Source of the DNA: JASMHC01 sp964453855
GTDB taxonomy: Bacteria; Pseudomonadota; Alphaproteobacteria; Rhodobacterales; Rhodobacteraceae
Reading direction: 5' to 3'
Assembly (NCBI GenBank): GCA_964453855.1
Contig: CAYVRN010000009.1
Location: forward strand, 1-64,000
Length of the DNA stretch: 64,000 bases
The position numbers and the translations under genes were made by a program. The notes under the pieces are model-generated. The model worked only from the letters and a program-made list of their open reading frames with translations, had not been told where the DNA came from and searched no databases. This document shows, piece after piece, positions 45,258 to 53,327 of the stretch (positions are counted from its first letter, which is position 1; the number at the start of each line of letters is the position of its first letter).

Positions 45258-46865
45258 CTAAACCATCATTTCCTTGGTCGCCGTCAGTGTGACATCAGGA
45301 TAGTCGCGCTCGATCCGATCAATGTCCCATTGAAGTCGCGTCAGGTAAACAACGTCTCCGTCATTATCATGACTGATATGCTGTTTGTTGGCCGCAACGA
45401 ACTTGTCAACGGCCTGCTTGTCACCGTTTACCCAACGGGCGCTTGTGAATTGGCTTTGTTCAAAGCGGACGGGTAGGCCGTATTCCATTTCGATCCGGCT
45501 GGCGAGCACCTCGAACTGAAGAGCGCCAACAACTCCGACGATAAAGCCAGAGCCGAACGCCGGTTTGAAGACTTTGGCAGCGCCTTCTTCAGCGAACTGC
45601 ATCAGAGCTTTTTCAAGATGCTTGGCTTTCATTGGATCACCCGCGCGGCAATTCTGCAAAAGCTCTGGAGCGAATGAGGGAATTCCTGTAACGCGAAGTT
45701 CTTCGCCTTCGGTCAGGGTGTCGCCGATGCGAAGCTGACCGTGGTTCGGAATGCCAATGATGTCGCCGGCCCAGGCTTCGTCTGCCAGTTCGCGGTCAGA
45801 GGCCAGAAACAGCACGGGGTTGGACACAGCCATCGGCTTTTTGGTGCGAACATGAGTCAGCTTCATACCGCGTTTGAAATGGCCGCTTGCCATGCGCACA
45901 AAGGCCACACGGTCTCGGTGTTTCGGGTCCATGTTCGCTTGAACTTTGAATACAAAGCCAGCGACTTTCTTTTCTTCCGGCGCGATTTTGCGTGGCGTTG
46001 CCGACTGAATCTGAGGTTCGGGGCCATAGGTGCCAATACCGTTCATCAGCTCTTTTACGCCGAATGAGTTGATTGCCGAGCCAAACCAGATCGGGGTCAT
46101 GTGGCCTTCGAGAACTGACTGAGGATCAAGCGCAGGCAGAAGTTCTCGCGCCATTTCGACTTCTTCTACGAGCTTTTCAAGCAAGTGTGCGGGTACGTAA
46201 TCGGCCAGTTTGGGGTCATCCAGACCGGCGATCTCGATGGATTCGGCCACGCGGTTCCGGTCGGCGCGGTCCATCAGCTCCAGCCGATCATTGAGCATGT
46301 CGTAGCAGCCCAGAAATTCGTGCCCGATCCCGATCGGCCAACTGGCTGGTGTGACGTCGATGGCAAGGTTTTCCTGAATTTCGTCGATAATGTCGAATGT
46401 GTCGCGGCTTTCGCGGTCCATCTTGTTACAGAAGGTCAGGATCGGCAGATCGCGCAGACGGCAAACCTCGAACAGTTTCTGGGTCTGGCTTTCCACACCT
46501 TTCGCGCCGTCGATCACCATGACCGCGGCGTCTACGGCGGTCAACGTGCGGTAGGTGTCTTCAGAAAAGTCGCTGTGGCCGGGGGTGTCGACCAGATTGA
46601 AGCGGAAGTTCTTGAAATCGAAAGACATAGCAGACGCTGAAACCGAGATTCCGCGGTCTTTCTCCATCTGCATAAAGTCCGAGCGCGTACGGCGGGCTTC
46701 ACCCTTGGCGCGGACCTGTCCCGCCATTTGGATTGCGCCACCGAAAAGCAGGAATTTTTCAGTCAGAGTCGTCTTACCAGCGTCGGGATGCGAGATAATC
46801 GCAAAGGTCCGGCGGCGGGCAATTTCTGGCGGTAGTTCGGGGCGGTTCGAGGTCGTGTCCAACAT
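45258..46865 (-). CDS. prfC: Peptide chain release factor 3
   Basis: A 535-residue translational GTPase that removes RF1/RF2 from the ribosome after peptide release. G-motifs: ISHPDAGKTTLTEKFLLFGG (G1), KDRGISVSAS (G2), VDTPGHSDFSEDTYRTL (G3), TFCNKMDRESRD (G4). FERQ-type and QFAEEGAAKVFKPAFGSGF blocks in the C-terminal domain separate it from EF-G. A single gene; ATG at 46865. The upstream 92 bases hold the terminator of the next gene. Confidence 0.96.
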   Translation of the reverse strand: MLDTTSNRPELPPEIARRRTFAIISHPDAGKTTLTEKFLLFGGAIQMAGQVRAKGEARRTRSDFMQMEKDRGISVSASAMSFDFKNFRFNLVDTPGHSDFSEDTYRTLTAVDAAVMVIDGAKGVESQTQKLFEVCRLRDLPILTFCNKMDRESRDTFDIIDEIQENLAIDVTPASWPIGIGHEFLGCYDMLNDRLELMDRADRNRVAESIEIAGLDDPKLADYVPAHLLEKLVEEVEMARELLPALDPQSVLEGHMTPIWFGSAINSFGVKELMNGIGTYGPEPQIQSATPRKIAPEEKKVAGFVFKVQANMDPKHRDRVAFVRMASGHFKRGMKLTHVRTKKPMAVSNPVLFLASDRELADEAWAGDIIGIPNHGQLRIGDTLTEGEELRVTGIPSFAPELLQNCRAGDPMKAKHLEKALMQFAEEGAAKVFKPAFGSGFIVGVVGALQFEVLASRIEMEYGLPVRFEQSQFTSARWVNGDKQAVDKFVAANKQHISHDNDGDVVYLTRLQWDIDRIERDYPDVTLTATKEMMV

Positions 46866-46906
46866 GGGGTGCCTATAGTCGGGCCGAGCGAGTGGCGCAA
46901 GATGGC

Positions 46907-46936
46907 AAAGAAAAAGGGGCCTCGAAAGGCCCCTTT
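46907..46936 (-). terminator. Rho-independent terminator of the Bax-inhibitor-1 gene
   Basis: Arms AAAGGGGCCT (46913-46922) and AGGCCCCTTT (46927-46936) form a perfect 10-base stem with a four-base loop. On the minus strand the stem is followed by a T-rich run (46907-46915), 22 bases after the stop of the membrane protein gene. Confidence 0.85.
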
Positions 46937-46957
46937 GAATTCGAATGTGCGTCGATT

Positions 46958-47734
46958 TTATTCGCGATTGCCGAACAGGCTGAGCAGCATCATGAACATG
47001 TTGATGAAGTCCAGATACAGGCTAAGTGCGCCCATGATCGCCGCTTTTTCAAGCCACTCGCTGTCACCGTGATGGGCGTGTGCCACATAGGTGTTCTTGA
47101 TTTGCTGAGTGTCATAAGCTGTCAGGCCTGCGAATATCAGAACGCCGATCACGGAAATGGCGAATGTCATTGCGCCCGACGCAAGGAAGATGTTCACAAC
47201 CGACGCTACGATCAGGCCGATCACGCCCATGATTAGGAATGCACCCCAACCCGAGATGTCTTTCTTGGTGGTGTAGCCGTAAAGCGAAAGGCCAGCGAAG
47301 GCGATTGCGGTAATCAGGAAGACCTGAATGATCGAATAACCTGTGTAGATCAGGAAGATTGAGCTGATTGACAGACCCATAGTTAGCGCAAATGCGTAGA
47401 AGATAAACTGGACGCCCGCGGCTGACATGCGGTTGGCGGCTGCGCCGATACCGAAAACAAACGCCAGAGGTGCGAACATGATCACCCATTTCAGGGGGGA
47501 TGCATAGATCGAGTAGCCTAGCTGGGTCAGATATTTTTCGGCGCTCAATTGTGCGACCGCCATTGACGGATCAGTTGTTACCGCCAGACCCGAGATTGCC
47601 CAAGCTGCTGCAAAAGTTATCAACATGCCTACCGACAGCGTGCCGGAGACTTTGTTCATGTGGGCGCGCAGGCCCTCATCAATCTGGGCAGCGGTGCGGG
47701 CACCTGCGGTCCGGATAGTGCTATATTCAGACAT
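46958..47734 (-). CDS. Bax inhibitor-1/YccA family membrane protein
   Basis: A 258-residue inner-membrane protein with seven helices. The BI-1 family pattern is seen in SGWGAFLIMGVIGLIVASVVN and FAGLTAYDTQQIKNTYVAH with the conserved aspartate pair region, and LSLYLDFINMFMMLLSLFG at the C-terminus. In bacteria YccA modulates FtsH proteolysis, and related proteins behave as calcium leak channels; which applies here is unknown. ATG at 47734 has GGAGGG upstream; the longer open frame to 47956 runs into the neighbouring gene and is rejected. Own terminator follows. Confidence 0.92.
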   Translation of the reverse strand: MSEYSTIRTAGARTAAQIDEGLRAHMNKVSGTLSVGMLITFAAAWAISGLAVTTDPSMAVAQLSAEKYLTQLGYSIYASPLKWVIMFAPLAFVFGIGAAANRMSAAGVQFIFYAFALTMGLSISSIFLIYTGYSIIQVFLITAIAFAGLSLYGYTTKKDISGWGAFLIMGVIGLIVASVVNIFLASGAMTFAISVIGVLIFAGLTAYDTQQIKNTYVAHAHHGDSEWLEKAAIMGALSLYLDFINMFMMLLSLFGNRE

Positions 47735-47861
47735 CATTTCCCTCCGAAAAGTCCAAAAGTTCGGCCGCTTTGATATTTCTACGGCACTTGACTCAAATAT
47801 CGGTAAAGCCCCTCGCAATTTCAAGGCTTTGACAACAGAATGTTCGTCGTTGGTGGTTTGC

Positions 47862-48830
47862 TCAGCTATTACCGACCTTAATGACAATTTTGCCTGTGGA
47901 TTGGCGCGTCCGCAACATCTCCAAACCTTCGGCGCTTTGCTCGAACGGCAATGCATGGCTAATGTGCGGTTGCAGGCGACCCTCGGAATGCCACGTCATT
48001 AGCTGGTTCATGCTGCCGATCAGGATCTCCGGAGCGAACTTCAAATACCCTCCCCAGTAAAAGCCGATGACGGTGATGTTTTTTACCAGCATATGATTCA
48101 ATTTTGCTTCAGGCACTTTGCCGCTCGCAAAGCCGATGGCCAAGATACGGGCATCCGGATTGCATGCTCGGAACGCTTCGATGAACAGATCGCCTCCGAC
48201 CGGATCATAGACTACATCGGCTCCCCCAAGTGCTTTGATTTCTGCGCGAATGTCGTCGACCTCGGTATCCAAAACATGATCAGCGCCGGCGCGTTTGGCA
48301 ATCTCAAGTTTTTCTTTTCCGCGCGCACAAGCGATTACCCTTGCCCCCATCAGTTTTCCGATTTCTACGGCCGTCAACCCGACCCCACCCGCTGCTCCCA
48401 ATACAACCAAGGTTTCTCCAGCCTGAAGGCGAGCTTTGTGAGACAGGGCCAAATGGCTTGTGCCGTATGCGACCTGAAAACCGGCAGCGATCTCGTTCGA
48501 CATACTGTCCGATATAACGACTGCGCGCTCGGCCGGAAAAACGCCGTATTCGGCAAGTCCGCCGTTACCACCAAAAATGGCAACGCGGGTTCCTATGGCT
48601 GGTCCCTCTGTCTCTGGTCCAATCGCCTCGACTATTCCGGCAACTTCCATACCCAGTGTAAAAGGCACGTCAGGCGTGTCCTGATATTGGCCTTTAATCA
48701 TCAGCAAATCGGCAAAGTTAAGTCCGCATGCCGTGATTCGTACCAACAATTCACCTTTTGCCGGTAGGGGACGGTTCACATCTTCAAAAGAAGGTGGGTG
48801 TCCGATGTGGGTAACGCGAAAGGATTTCAT
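47862..48830 (-). CDS. NADPH:quinone oxidoreductase-like, zinc-free medium-chain dehydrogenase
   Basis: A 322-residue medium-chain dehydrogenase/reductase of the quinone oxidoreductase (zeta-crystallin-like) group. It has VRITACGLNFADLLMIKGQY, FTLGMEVAGIVEAIG, the NADPH-binding LVVLGAAGGVGLTAVEIGKL, and CNPDARILAIGFASG. The zinc-binding cysteine cluster of alcohol dehydrogenases is absent. It would reduce quinones or enones with NADPH. The upstream region contains a perfect TTGTCA-ATG-TGACAA repeat. It reads toward the Bax-inhibitor-1 gene with 127 bases in between. Confidence 0.92.
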   Translation of the reverse strand: MKSFRVTHIGHPPSFEDVNRPLPAKGELLVRITACGLNFADLLMIKGQYQDTPDVPFTLGMEVAGIVEAIGPETEGPAIGTRVAIFGGNGGLAEYGVFPAERAVVISDSMSNEIAAGFQVAYGTSHLALSHKARLQAGETLVVLGAAGGVGLTAVEIGKLMGARVIACARGKEKLEIAKRAGADHVLDTEVDDIRAEIKALGGADVVYDPVGGDLFIEAFRACNPDARILAIGFASGKVPEAKLNHMLVKNITVIGFYWGGYLKFAPEILIGSMNQLMTWHSEGRLQPHISHALPFEQSAEGLEMLRTRQSTGKIVIKVGNS

Positions 48831-48873
48831 TTCTGTTTCCTTTGTTTTTGGGTCTTTCGGAGAGCGCTGGTGT

Positions 48874-48888
48874 TTGTCAATGTGACAA
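48874..48888. promoter_or_regulatory. Inverted repeat upstream of the quinone oxidoreductase gene
   Basis: TTGTCA and TGACAA flank ATG, 44 bases before the oxidoreductase start. The spacing resembles the operator of a small dimeric regulator such as a MarR or TetR protein. A second, weaker repeat GTATA/TATAC lies at 48892-48908. Confidence 0.4.
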
Positions 48889-48980
48889 TAAGTATATCTT
48901 CACTATACCTTCGCCTTTAGATTGTGTATCAATGGGGCTGCGAAACCCTATGACGAATAGAGTTACTTGAATTTGCACGC

Positions 48981-49042
48981 GAACCGAGTACTGTGCTGCT
49001 TGTAGGTCGCCTCTCGCGGCATTGCAAATCCACTCTCGGTTC
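48981..49042 (+). ncRNA. Candidate structured leader RNA upstream of the XRE regulator
   Basis: GAACCGAG (48981-48988) and CTCGGTTC (49035-49042) form a perfect 8-base closing stem 46 bases apart. Inside, GTGCTGC can pair with GCGGCAT (with two G-U pairs) and AGG with CCT, giving a nested hairpin. The element ends 64 bases before the XRE regulator start and contains no reading frame of its own. It may be a leader or a small RNA; this is a by-eye fold only. Confidence 0.3.
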
Positions 49043-49106
49043 TACTGACCGGTTAAGTAAGTTGATACGCAAAAAGGTGTATCGAGTAAATGTAAGGAGC
49101 CTTAGG

Positions 49107-49475
49107 ATGCCACACCCAGTTGATGTGCATGTGGGCAAACGTGTACGGCATCGCCGTTGGTTGGTTGGTATGACCCAGCAGCAGCTTGCCGAAAAAGTTG
49201 GAATTAAGTTCCAACAAATCCAAAAATATGAAACTGGTGCAAACCGTATTTCGGCCTCTCGCCTTTGGGACATTTCCGAAGCTATGGATGTTCCGGTGAA
49301 TTTCTTCTTTGAAGGTCTGGATGACCAGAATGATGTCGTCGCAGAAGGCCAGGTCCCCTCGGATCTGCTGGGCGACAAAGAAGCGCTGGATTTGATCCGG
49401 TCATACTATGCGATCCCTGAAAATCAGCGTCGCAAACTTTTCGATCTTGCGCGCGTTCTAAGCGAGGTCGCTTGA
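49107..49475 (+). CDS. XRE-family transcriptional regulator (PraR/PhrR-like)
   Basis: A 122-residue DNA-binding protein with an N-terminal XRE helix-turn-helix (VGKRVRHRRWLVGMTQQQLAEKV, then FQQIQKYETGANRISASRLW). The NFFFEGL end of the domain matches the PraR/PhrR-type regulators common in alphaproteobacteria, which control stress or quorum-sensing functions in rhizobia. Targets here are unknown. The ATG at 49107 has AAGGAG 8 bases upstream; the frame extends to 48993 but crosses the possible leader structure. GATAC/GTATC inverted arms (49064-49068, 49079-49083) near the start could be an autoregulatory site. Confidence 0.9.
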   Translation: MPHPVDVHVGKRVRHRRWLVGMTQQQLAEKVGIKFQQIQKYETGANRISASRLWDISEAMDVPVNFFFEGLDDQNDVVAEGQVPSDLLGDKEALDLIRSYYAIPENQRRKLFDLARVLSEVA

Positions 49476-49524
49476 GTTTCACGCCTCCCTGCTTTAGCGG
49501 TTTACGCGAGAGTAGGGGGCGATT

Positions 49525-50325
49525 GTGAAACTATCCGATCACGACCAAAACAATCTGATCCGTGTGGCGGGGCTGTTAGCAGACGCCGCGCGGGTTGAGA
49601 CGTTAAAGTATTTCCGTAAAACTGAACTGGGCTTGGAAAACAAGCTCTCGCAGGGGTTCGATCCTGTGACCGTCGCAGATCGGGCGGCCGAAAAGGCTAT
49701 GCGGGCTATTTTGTCCACAGAGCGACCTCATGATGCTATTTTGGGCGAAGAGTACGGCGAAACCGTTGGAACAAGCGGGCTGACTTGGGTGCTCGATCCG
49801 ATTGATGGCACACGTGCCTATATTAGCGGTTCGCCAACTTGGGGCACACTGATCGCAGTGTCGGATGACGCGGGGCCTCTGTGTGGCATCGTGGATCAAC
49901 CCTATATTGGCGAGCGGTTTATAGGGGCGTTCGGGCAAGCGACTTTCTCGGGCCCTCACGGAAGTGGCGGAATATCCACACGAAAAGGATCTAGCCTGCA
50001 CGATGCGACGCTTTTCACGACATTCCCCGAAGTTGGAACACCAGACGAAGGCGCAGCGTTTCGGCGCGTGGCTGAAAAGGTGCGTTTGGTGCGGTATGGA
50101 ATGGATTGCTATGCCTATGCGCTTTTGGCGGCAGGTCAAATTGATCTCGTAATTGAGGCAGGATTGAATTCTTACGATATCCAAGGGCCAATCGCTGTCA
50201 TCGAAGGGGCTGGAGGGATTGTGACCAACTGGCAGGGCGGCCCAGCCCACATGGGAGGGCAAGCGATTGCGGCTGCAAACCCGCACATTCATCGGGAAGC
50301 GTTAAAACTGCTTCAAGCCATCTGA
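49525..50325 (+). CDS. Inositol monophosphatase family phosphatase, probable histidinol-phosphatase
   Basis: A 266-residue magnesium-dependent phosphatase of the IMPase family. Metal site motifs: GEEYGE, WVLDPIDGTRAYISGSPTWG and the C-terminal SYDIQGPIAVIEGAGG. The GTRAYISG variant and size fit HisN-type histidinol-phosphate phosphatases, which dephosphorylate histidinol-phosphate in histidine synthesis in many alphaproteobacteria. Inositol-1-phosphatase activity remains possible. Start is a GTG at 49525 preceded by AGGGGG. It follows the XRE gene by 49 bases and is probably transcribed separately. Confidence 0.85.
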   Translation: MKLSDHDQNNLIRVAGLLADAARVETLKYFRKTELGLENKLSQGFDPVTVADRAAEKAMRAILSTERPHDAILGEEYGETVGTSGLTWVLDPIDGTRAYISGSPTWGTLIAVSDDAGPLCGIVDQPYIGERFIGAFGQATFSGPHGSGGISTRKGSSLHDATLFTTFPEVGTPDEGAAFRRVAEKVRLVRYGMDCYAYALLAAGQIDLVIEAGLNSYDIQGPIAVIEGAGGIVTNWQGGPAHMGGQAIAAANPHIHREALKLLQAI

Positions 50326-50454
50326 CGTTGATTTCAGCTGGATAGCAGTGAATAAGCCTAATTACGGTGCCCGAGTCCTTCGCCCTTTTCTGTCGGCCCG
50401 TCATTGCCCGATTGGGACACCGAAAAGGGTCTGGAAAACAGACACGAGGACACA

Positions 50455-51789
50455 ATGACCGAATTCCTGATAAAAAATGCCGATGCGATCATGACGATGG
50501 ACGATCAGCGGCGCGAATTACATGGCGCAGACATCCGCCTGACAAATGGTGTTATTGCTGAAATCGGATATGAATTGGAAACCCTTGGCGAAATCGTTAT
50601 GGCCACAGGGTGCAGCGTGACGCCGGGATTGGTGAATACGCATCATCATTTATATCAAACGCTTACGCGCGCAGTTCCGGGCGGGCAGGACGCACTTCTG
50701 TTTGGCTGGCTTCAAACGCTTTACCCCATTTGGTCACGGTTTGGGCCCGAAGAAATGCGGGTTTCGGCTATGGTCGGTTTAGCGGAAATGGCTTTGTCCG
50801 GATGCACATTGTCGTCGGACCACTTGTATCTCTACCCCAACGGGTCGCGTTTGGATGATACGATTGATGCTGCCAAAGAGGTGGGCTTGCGGTTTCATCC
50901 GACGCGCGGGTCAATGAGTATTGGTGAAAGCGATGGAGGATTGCCGCCAGATGCGCTGGTTGAAAATGAAAACAATATTTTAGAGGACTGTATTCGTGTC
51001 ATAGATGCGCATCATGACTCTTCAGAGGGCGCCATGGTTCGAGTGGGTGTGGCACCGTGCTCTCCGTTTTCTGTCAGCCGCGAACTTATGCGGGACGCTG
51101 CTATTCTGGCGCGGGATAAATCGGTGATGCTGCACACTCACCTTGCTGAAAACGACGAGGACATTGCTTATTCATTGGAGAAATTCGGCGTGCGACCGGG
51201 GCAATATGCCGAGGATCTAGGCTGGACTGGGGACGATGTGTGGCATGCGCATTGCGTCAAGTTGGATGGTCAAGAAATTGATTTGTTTGCAAAAACAAAA
51301 ACAGGCGTAGCACATTGCCCTTGCTCGAATTGCCGACTTGGTTCCGGAATTGCTCCGGTTCGGAAGATGCGTGATGCAGGGGTTAAGGTTGGGCTGGGGG
51401 TCGATGGATCGGCCAGTAACGACAGTGGCAACCTGATCGCTGAGGCGCGGCAATCCATGTTGCTTCAAAGGGTTGCAAACGGGGCCGATGCGATGAGTGC
51501 GCGTGAGGCGTTGGAGATTGCAACACGCGGTGGCGCACAGGTTCTGGGGCGCCACGACTGTGGTCAAATCTCGGTTGGAAAGCGCGCAGATATCGCCATT
51601 TGGGATAGTTCTGGGGTGGAAAGCGCCGGATCTTGGGATAAGGCGGCTTTGCTGCTGGCGGGACCGACCAAGGTGAAGCATTTGTTCGTCGAGGGCCGTC
51701 AGATCGTGCGTGATGGGAAGATGGTCACGATAGATTTGCCAAGGCTGATTGAACGGCAAAATCAGCTTGCGCGCGCTTTGGCTGGATAA
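50455..51789 (+). CDS. 8-oxoguanine deaminase (amidohydrolase)
   Basis: A 444-residue metal-dependent amidohydrolase with the HxH metal motif in VNTHHHLYQTLTRA (His63 and His65), HTHLAENDEDIA, WHAHCVKLD and the aspartate in GLGVDGSASNDSGN. The HCPCSNCRLGSGIAPVRKM block matches 8-oxoguanine deaminases (8-oxoguanine to urate), which group with atrazine hydrolase-like enzymes. Hydroxydechloroatrazine ethylaminohydrolase (atzB) annotation is a common mislabel. Its product, urate, would be the substrate of the PuuD encoded at 62.4-63.6 kb. ATG at 50455 has GAGG upstream. Confidence 0.88.
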   Translation: MTEFLIKNADAIMTMDDQRRELHGADIRLTNGVIAEIGYELETLGEIVMATGCSVTPGLVNTHHHLYQTLTRAVPGGQDALLFGWLQTLYPIWSRFGPEEMRVSAMVGLAEMALSGCTLSSDHLYLYPNGSRLDDTIDAAKEVGLRFHPTRGSMSIGESDGGLPPDALVENENNILEDCIRVIDAHHDSSEGAMVRVGVAPCSPFSVSRELMRDAAILARDKSVMLHTHLAENDEDIAYSLEKFGVRPGQYAEDLGWTGDDVWHAHCVKLDGQEIDLFAKTKTGVAHCPCSNCRLGSGIAPVRKMRDAGVKVGLGVDGSASNDSGNLIAEARQSMLLQRVANGADAMSAREALEIATRGGAQVLGRHDCGQISVGKRADIAIWDSSGVESAGSWDKAALLLAGPTKVKHLFVEGRQIVRDGKMVTIDLPRLIERQNQLARALAG

Positions 51790-51790
51790 A

Positions 51791-51859
51791 AGGGGGCTGC
51801 TGCCCCCTCTGCCCCTAGCGGGTCATTCACCCCTGCGAGTATTTAAAGAAAGATGAAAT
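51791..51859 (+). repeat. Dispersed intergenic repeat after the 8-oxoguanine deaminase gene
   Basis: AGGGGGC (51791-51797) pairs with GCCCCCT (51802-51808) right after the stop codon, then a C-rich stretch and GAGTATTTAAAGAAAGATGA (51837-51856). It is the clearest match to the element at 16715. The hairpin may terminate the deaminase transcript. Confidence 0.65.
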
Positions 51860-51882
51860 GGGGCGCCGGTTAATAGCGCCCC
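51846..51882 (-). terminator. Probable terminator of the metY gene
   Basis: GGGGCGC (51860-51866) and GCGCCCC (51876-51882) form a perfect 7-base stem 8 bases after the metY stop. Reading the minus strand, the stem is followed by the T-rich ATTTCATCTTTCTTT, which is the complement of the repeat element. So the repeat supplies the terminator tail. Confidence 0.7.
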
Positions 51883-51889
51883 ATGTGAA

Positions 51890-53185
51890 CTACTTACTGT
51901 GTGCTACGTTGAGGGCCTGATCAAGATCGCGGATCAGGTCGTTGGCGTCTTCGATGCCGATCGAGATGCGCACGACGTCGGGGCTGGCGCCTGCGGCCAC
52001 CTGTTGTTCTGCGGTTAGCTGACGGTGGGTGGTTGAGGCCGAGTGGATCACTAGCGAGCGTGTATCGCCAAGGTTTGCAACGTGGCTGAATATCTGCAGG
52101 CTGTCGACGAACTTGACGCAGGCGTCATAGCCACCTTTCAGGGCGACAGTGAACAGGGCTCCAGAGCCTTTGGGTACAATCCGCGAGGCTTTTTCTTTGT
52201 AAGGTGAGCTGTCAAGTCCAGCATAGGTCACACCAGCAACATGATCGTGGCCTTCCAGCCAGTCAGCGATGATTTTGGCGTTGGCCACGTGTTTTTCCAT
52301 ACGCAGAGAAAGGGTCTCGATGCCCATCAGCGTATAATGCGCTGCTTGCGGGTTTAGCGTCATGCCCAGATCGCGCAGGCCGATGGCGATACCATGGAAG
52401 GTGAAGGCCAGCGGACCGAAGGTTTCGTGGAACTTCAGGCCATGATAAGCGGGTTCTGGATCGCTGAGCGAGGGGAACTTACCCGAAGCGGACCAGTCAA
52501 AGTTGCCGCTGTCGACGACGACGCCACCGGTGACGGTGCCGTTTCCGGTCAGGTATTTTGTCATCGAATGAACCACCAGCGTTGCGCCGTGTTCGATGGG
52601 GCGGCACAGGTACGGGGTGGCAGTGGTATTGTCCACGATCAAAGGAAGACCGACTTTATTGGCTACGGCTGCGATGGCATCCAGATCGGTGACAACGCCG
52701 CCCGGGTTGGCGATGGTTTCACAAAAGATAGCGCGAGTGTCATCGTCAACAGCGGCTTCGACTGCGGCGGGGTCGTCGAAATCGACGAACTTGGCCGTCC
52801 AGCCAAAACGCTTGATAGTCTGGCTAAGCTGGGTGATCGAGCCGCCGTATAAACGGGTCGAGGCGACCACGTTGTTGCCGGGCTGCATCAACGGGAAAAG
52901 GGCCATGATCTGTGCGGCGTGACCGGATGAGCAGCAAACAGCGCCGACACCGCCCTCAAGAGTTGCAACACGTTCCTGCAGAGCTGCGACTGTGGGGTTG
53001 GTCAGACGTGAATAGATGTAGCCGACTTCCTGAAGGTTAAAAAGCGCGGCCGCATGTTCTGCATCGCGGAACACATAGGCGGTGGTCTGGTAGATCGGAA
53101 CCTGACGTGCACCTGTCGCCGGATCTGGGCGGGCGCCTGCGTGGATTTGCAGCGTGTCAAAGCCGTAGGTCGGGGTATCTTTCAT
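51890..53185 (-). CDS. metY: O-acetylhomoserine sulfhydrylase
   Basis: A 431-residue PLP enzyme of the Cys/Met metabolism family that makes homocysteine from O-acetylhomoserine and sulfide (direct sulfhydrylation). The PLP lysine is K210 in VVHSMTKYLTGNGT; other marks are the N-terminal GFDTLQIHAGARPDPATGARQVPIYQTTAYVF, ATLEGGVGAVCCSSGHAAQ and VRISIGIEDANDLI. Length and the GTGARQVPIYQTT start favour MetY over cystathionine gamma-synthase. ATG at 53185 has AGGAG 9 bases upstream; the frame to 53257 is not used. A hairpin in the 5' region may control it. Confidence 0.93.
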   Translation of the reverse strand: MKDTPTYGFDTLQIHAGARPDPATGARQVPIYQTTAYVFRDAEHAAALFNLQEVGYIYSRLTNPTVAALQERVATLEGGVGAVCCSSGHAAQIMALFPLMQPGNNVVASTRLYGGSITQLSQTIKRFGWTAKFVDFDDPAAVEAAVDDDTRAIFCETIANPGGVVTDLDAIAAVANKVGLPLIVDNTTATPYLCRPIEHGATLVVHSMTKYLTGNGTVTGGVVVDSGNFDWSASGKFPSLSDPEPAYHGLKFHETFGPLAFTFHGIAIGLRDLGMTLNPQAAHYTLMGIETLSLRMEKHVANAKIIADWLEGHDHVAGVTYAGLDSSPYKEKASRIVPKGSGALFTVALKGGYDACVKFVDSLQIFSHVANLGDTRSLVIHSASTTHRQLTAEQQVAAGASPDVVRISIGIEDANDLIRDLDQALNVAHSK

Positions 53186-53237
53186 GTTTTCGTCTCCTGA
53201 AATGTTGCAGGATTTATGGGGGTTTTGTTGACTGGTA

Positions 53238-53255
53238 GCAATGGTGTTCCATTGC
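53238..53255. promoter_or_regulatory. Perfect inverted repeat upstream of metY
   Basis: GCAATGG and CCATTGC are perfect 7-base arms around TGTT, 53 bases before the metY start. It could be an operator or a leader hairpin. It does not match the SAM-II or SAM/SAH riboswitch cores that I recall. Confidence 0.4.
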
Positions 53256-53327
53256 ATGCGACGTTGTCAGTACCTAAACGGGAAGATATTCTGTTTTCAT
53301 CGACATGTGTGGAACAATCCAAACCCG

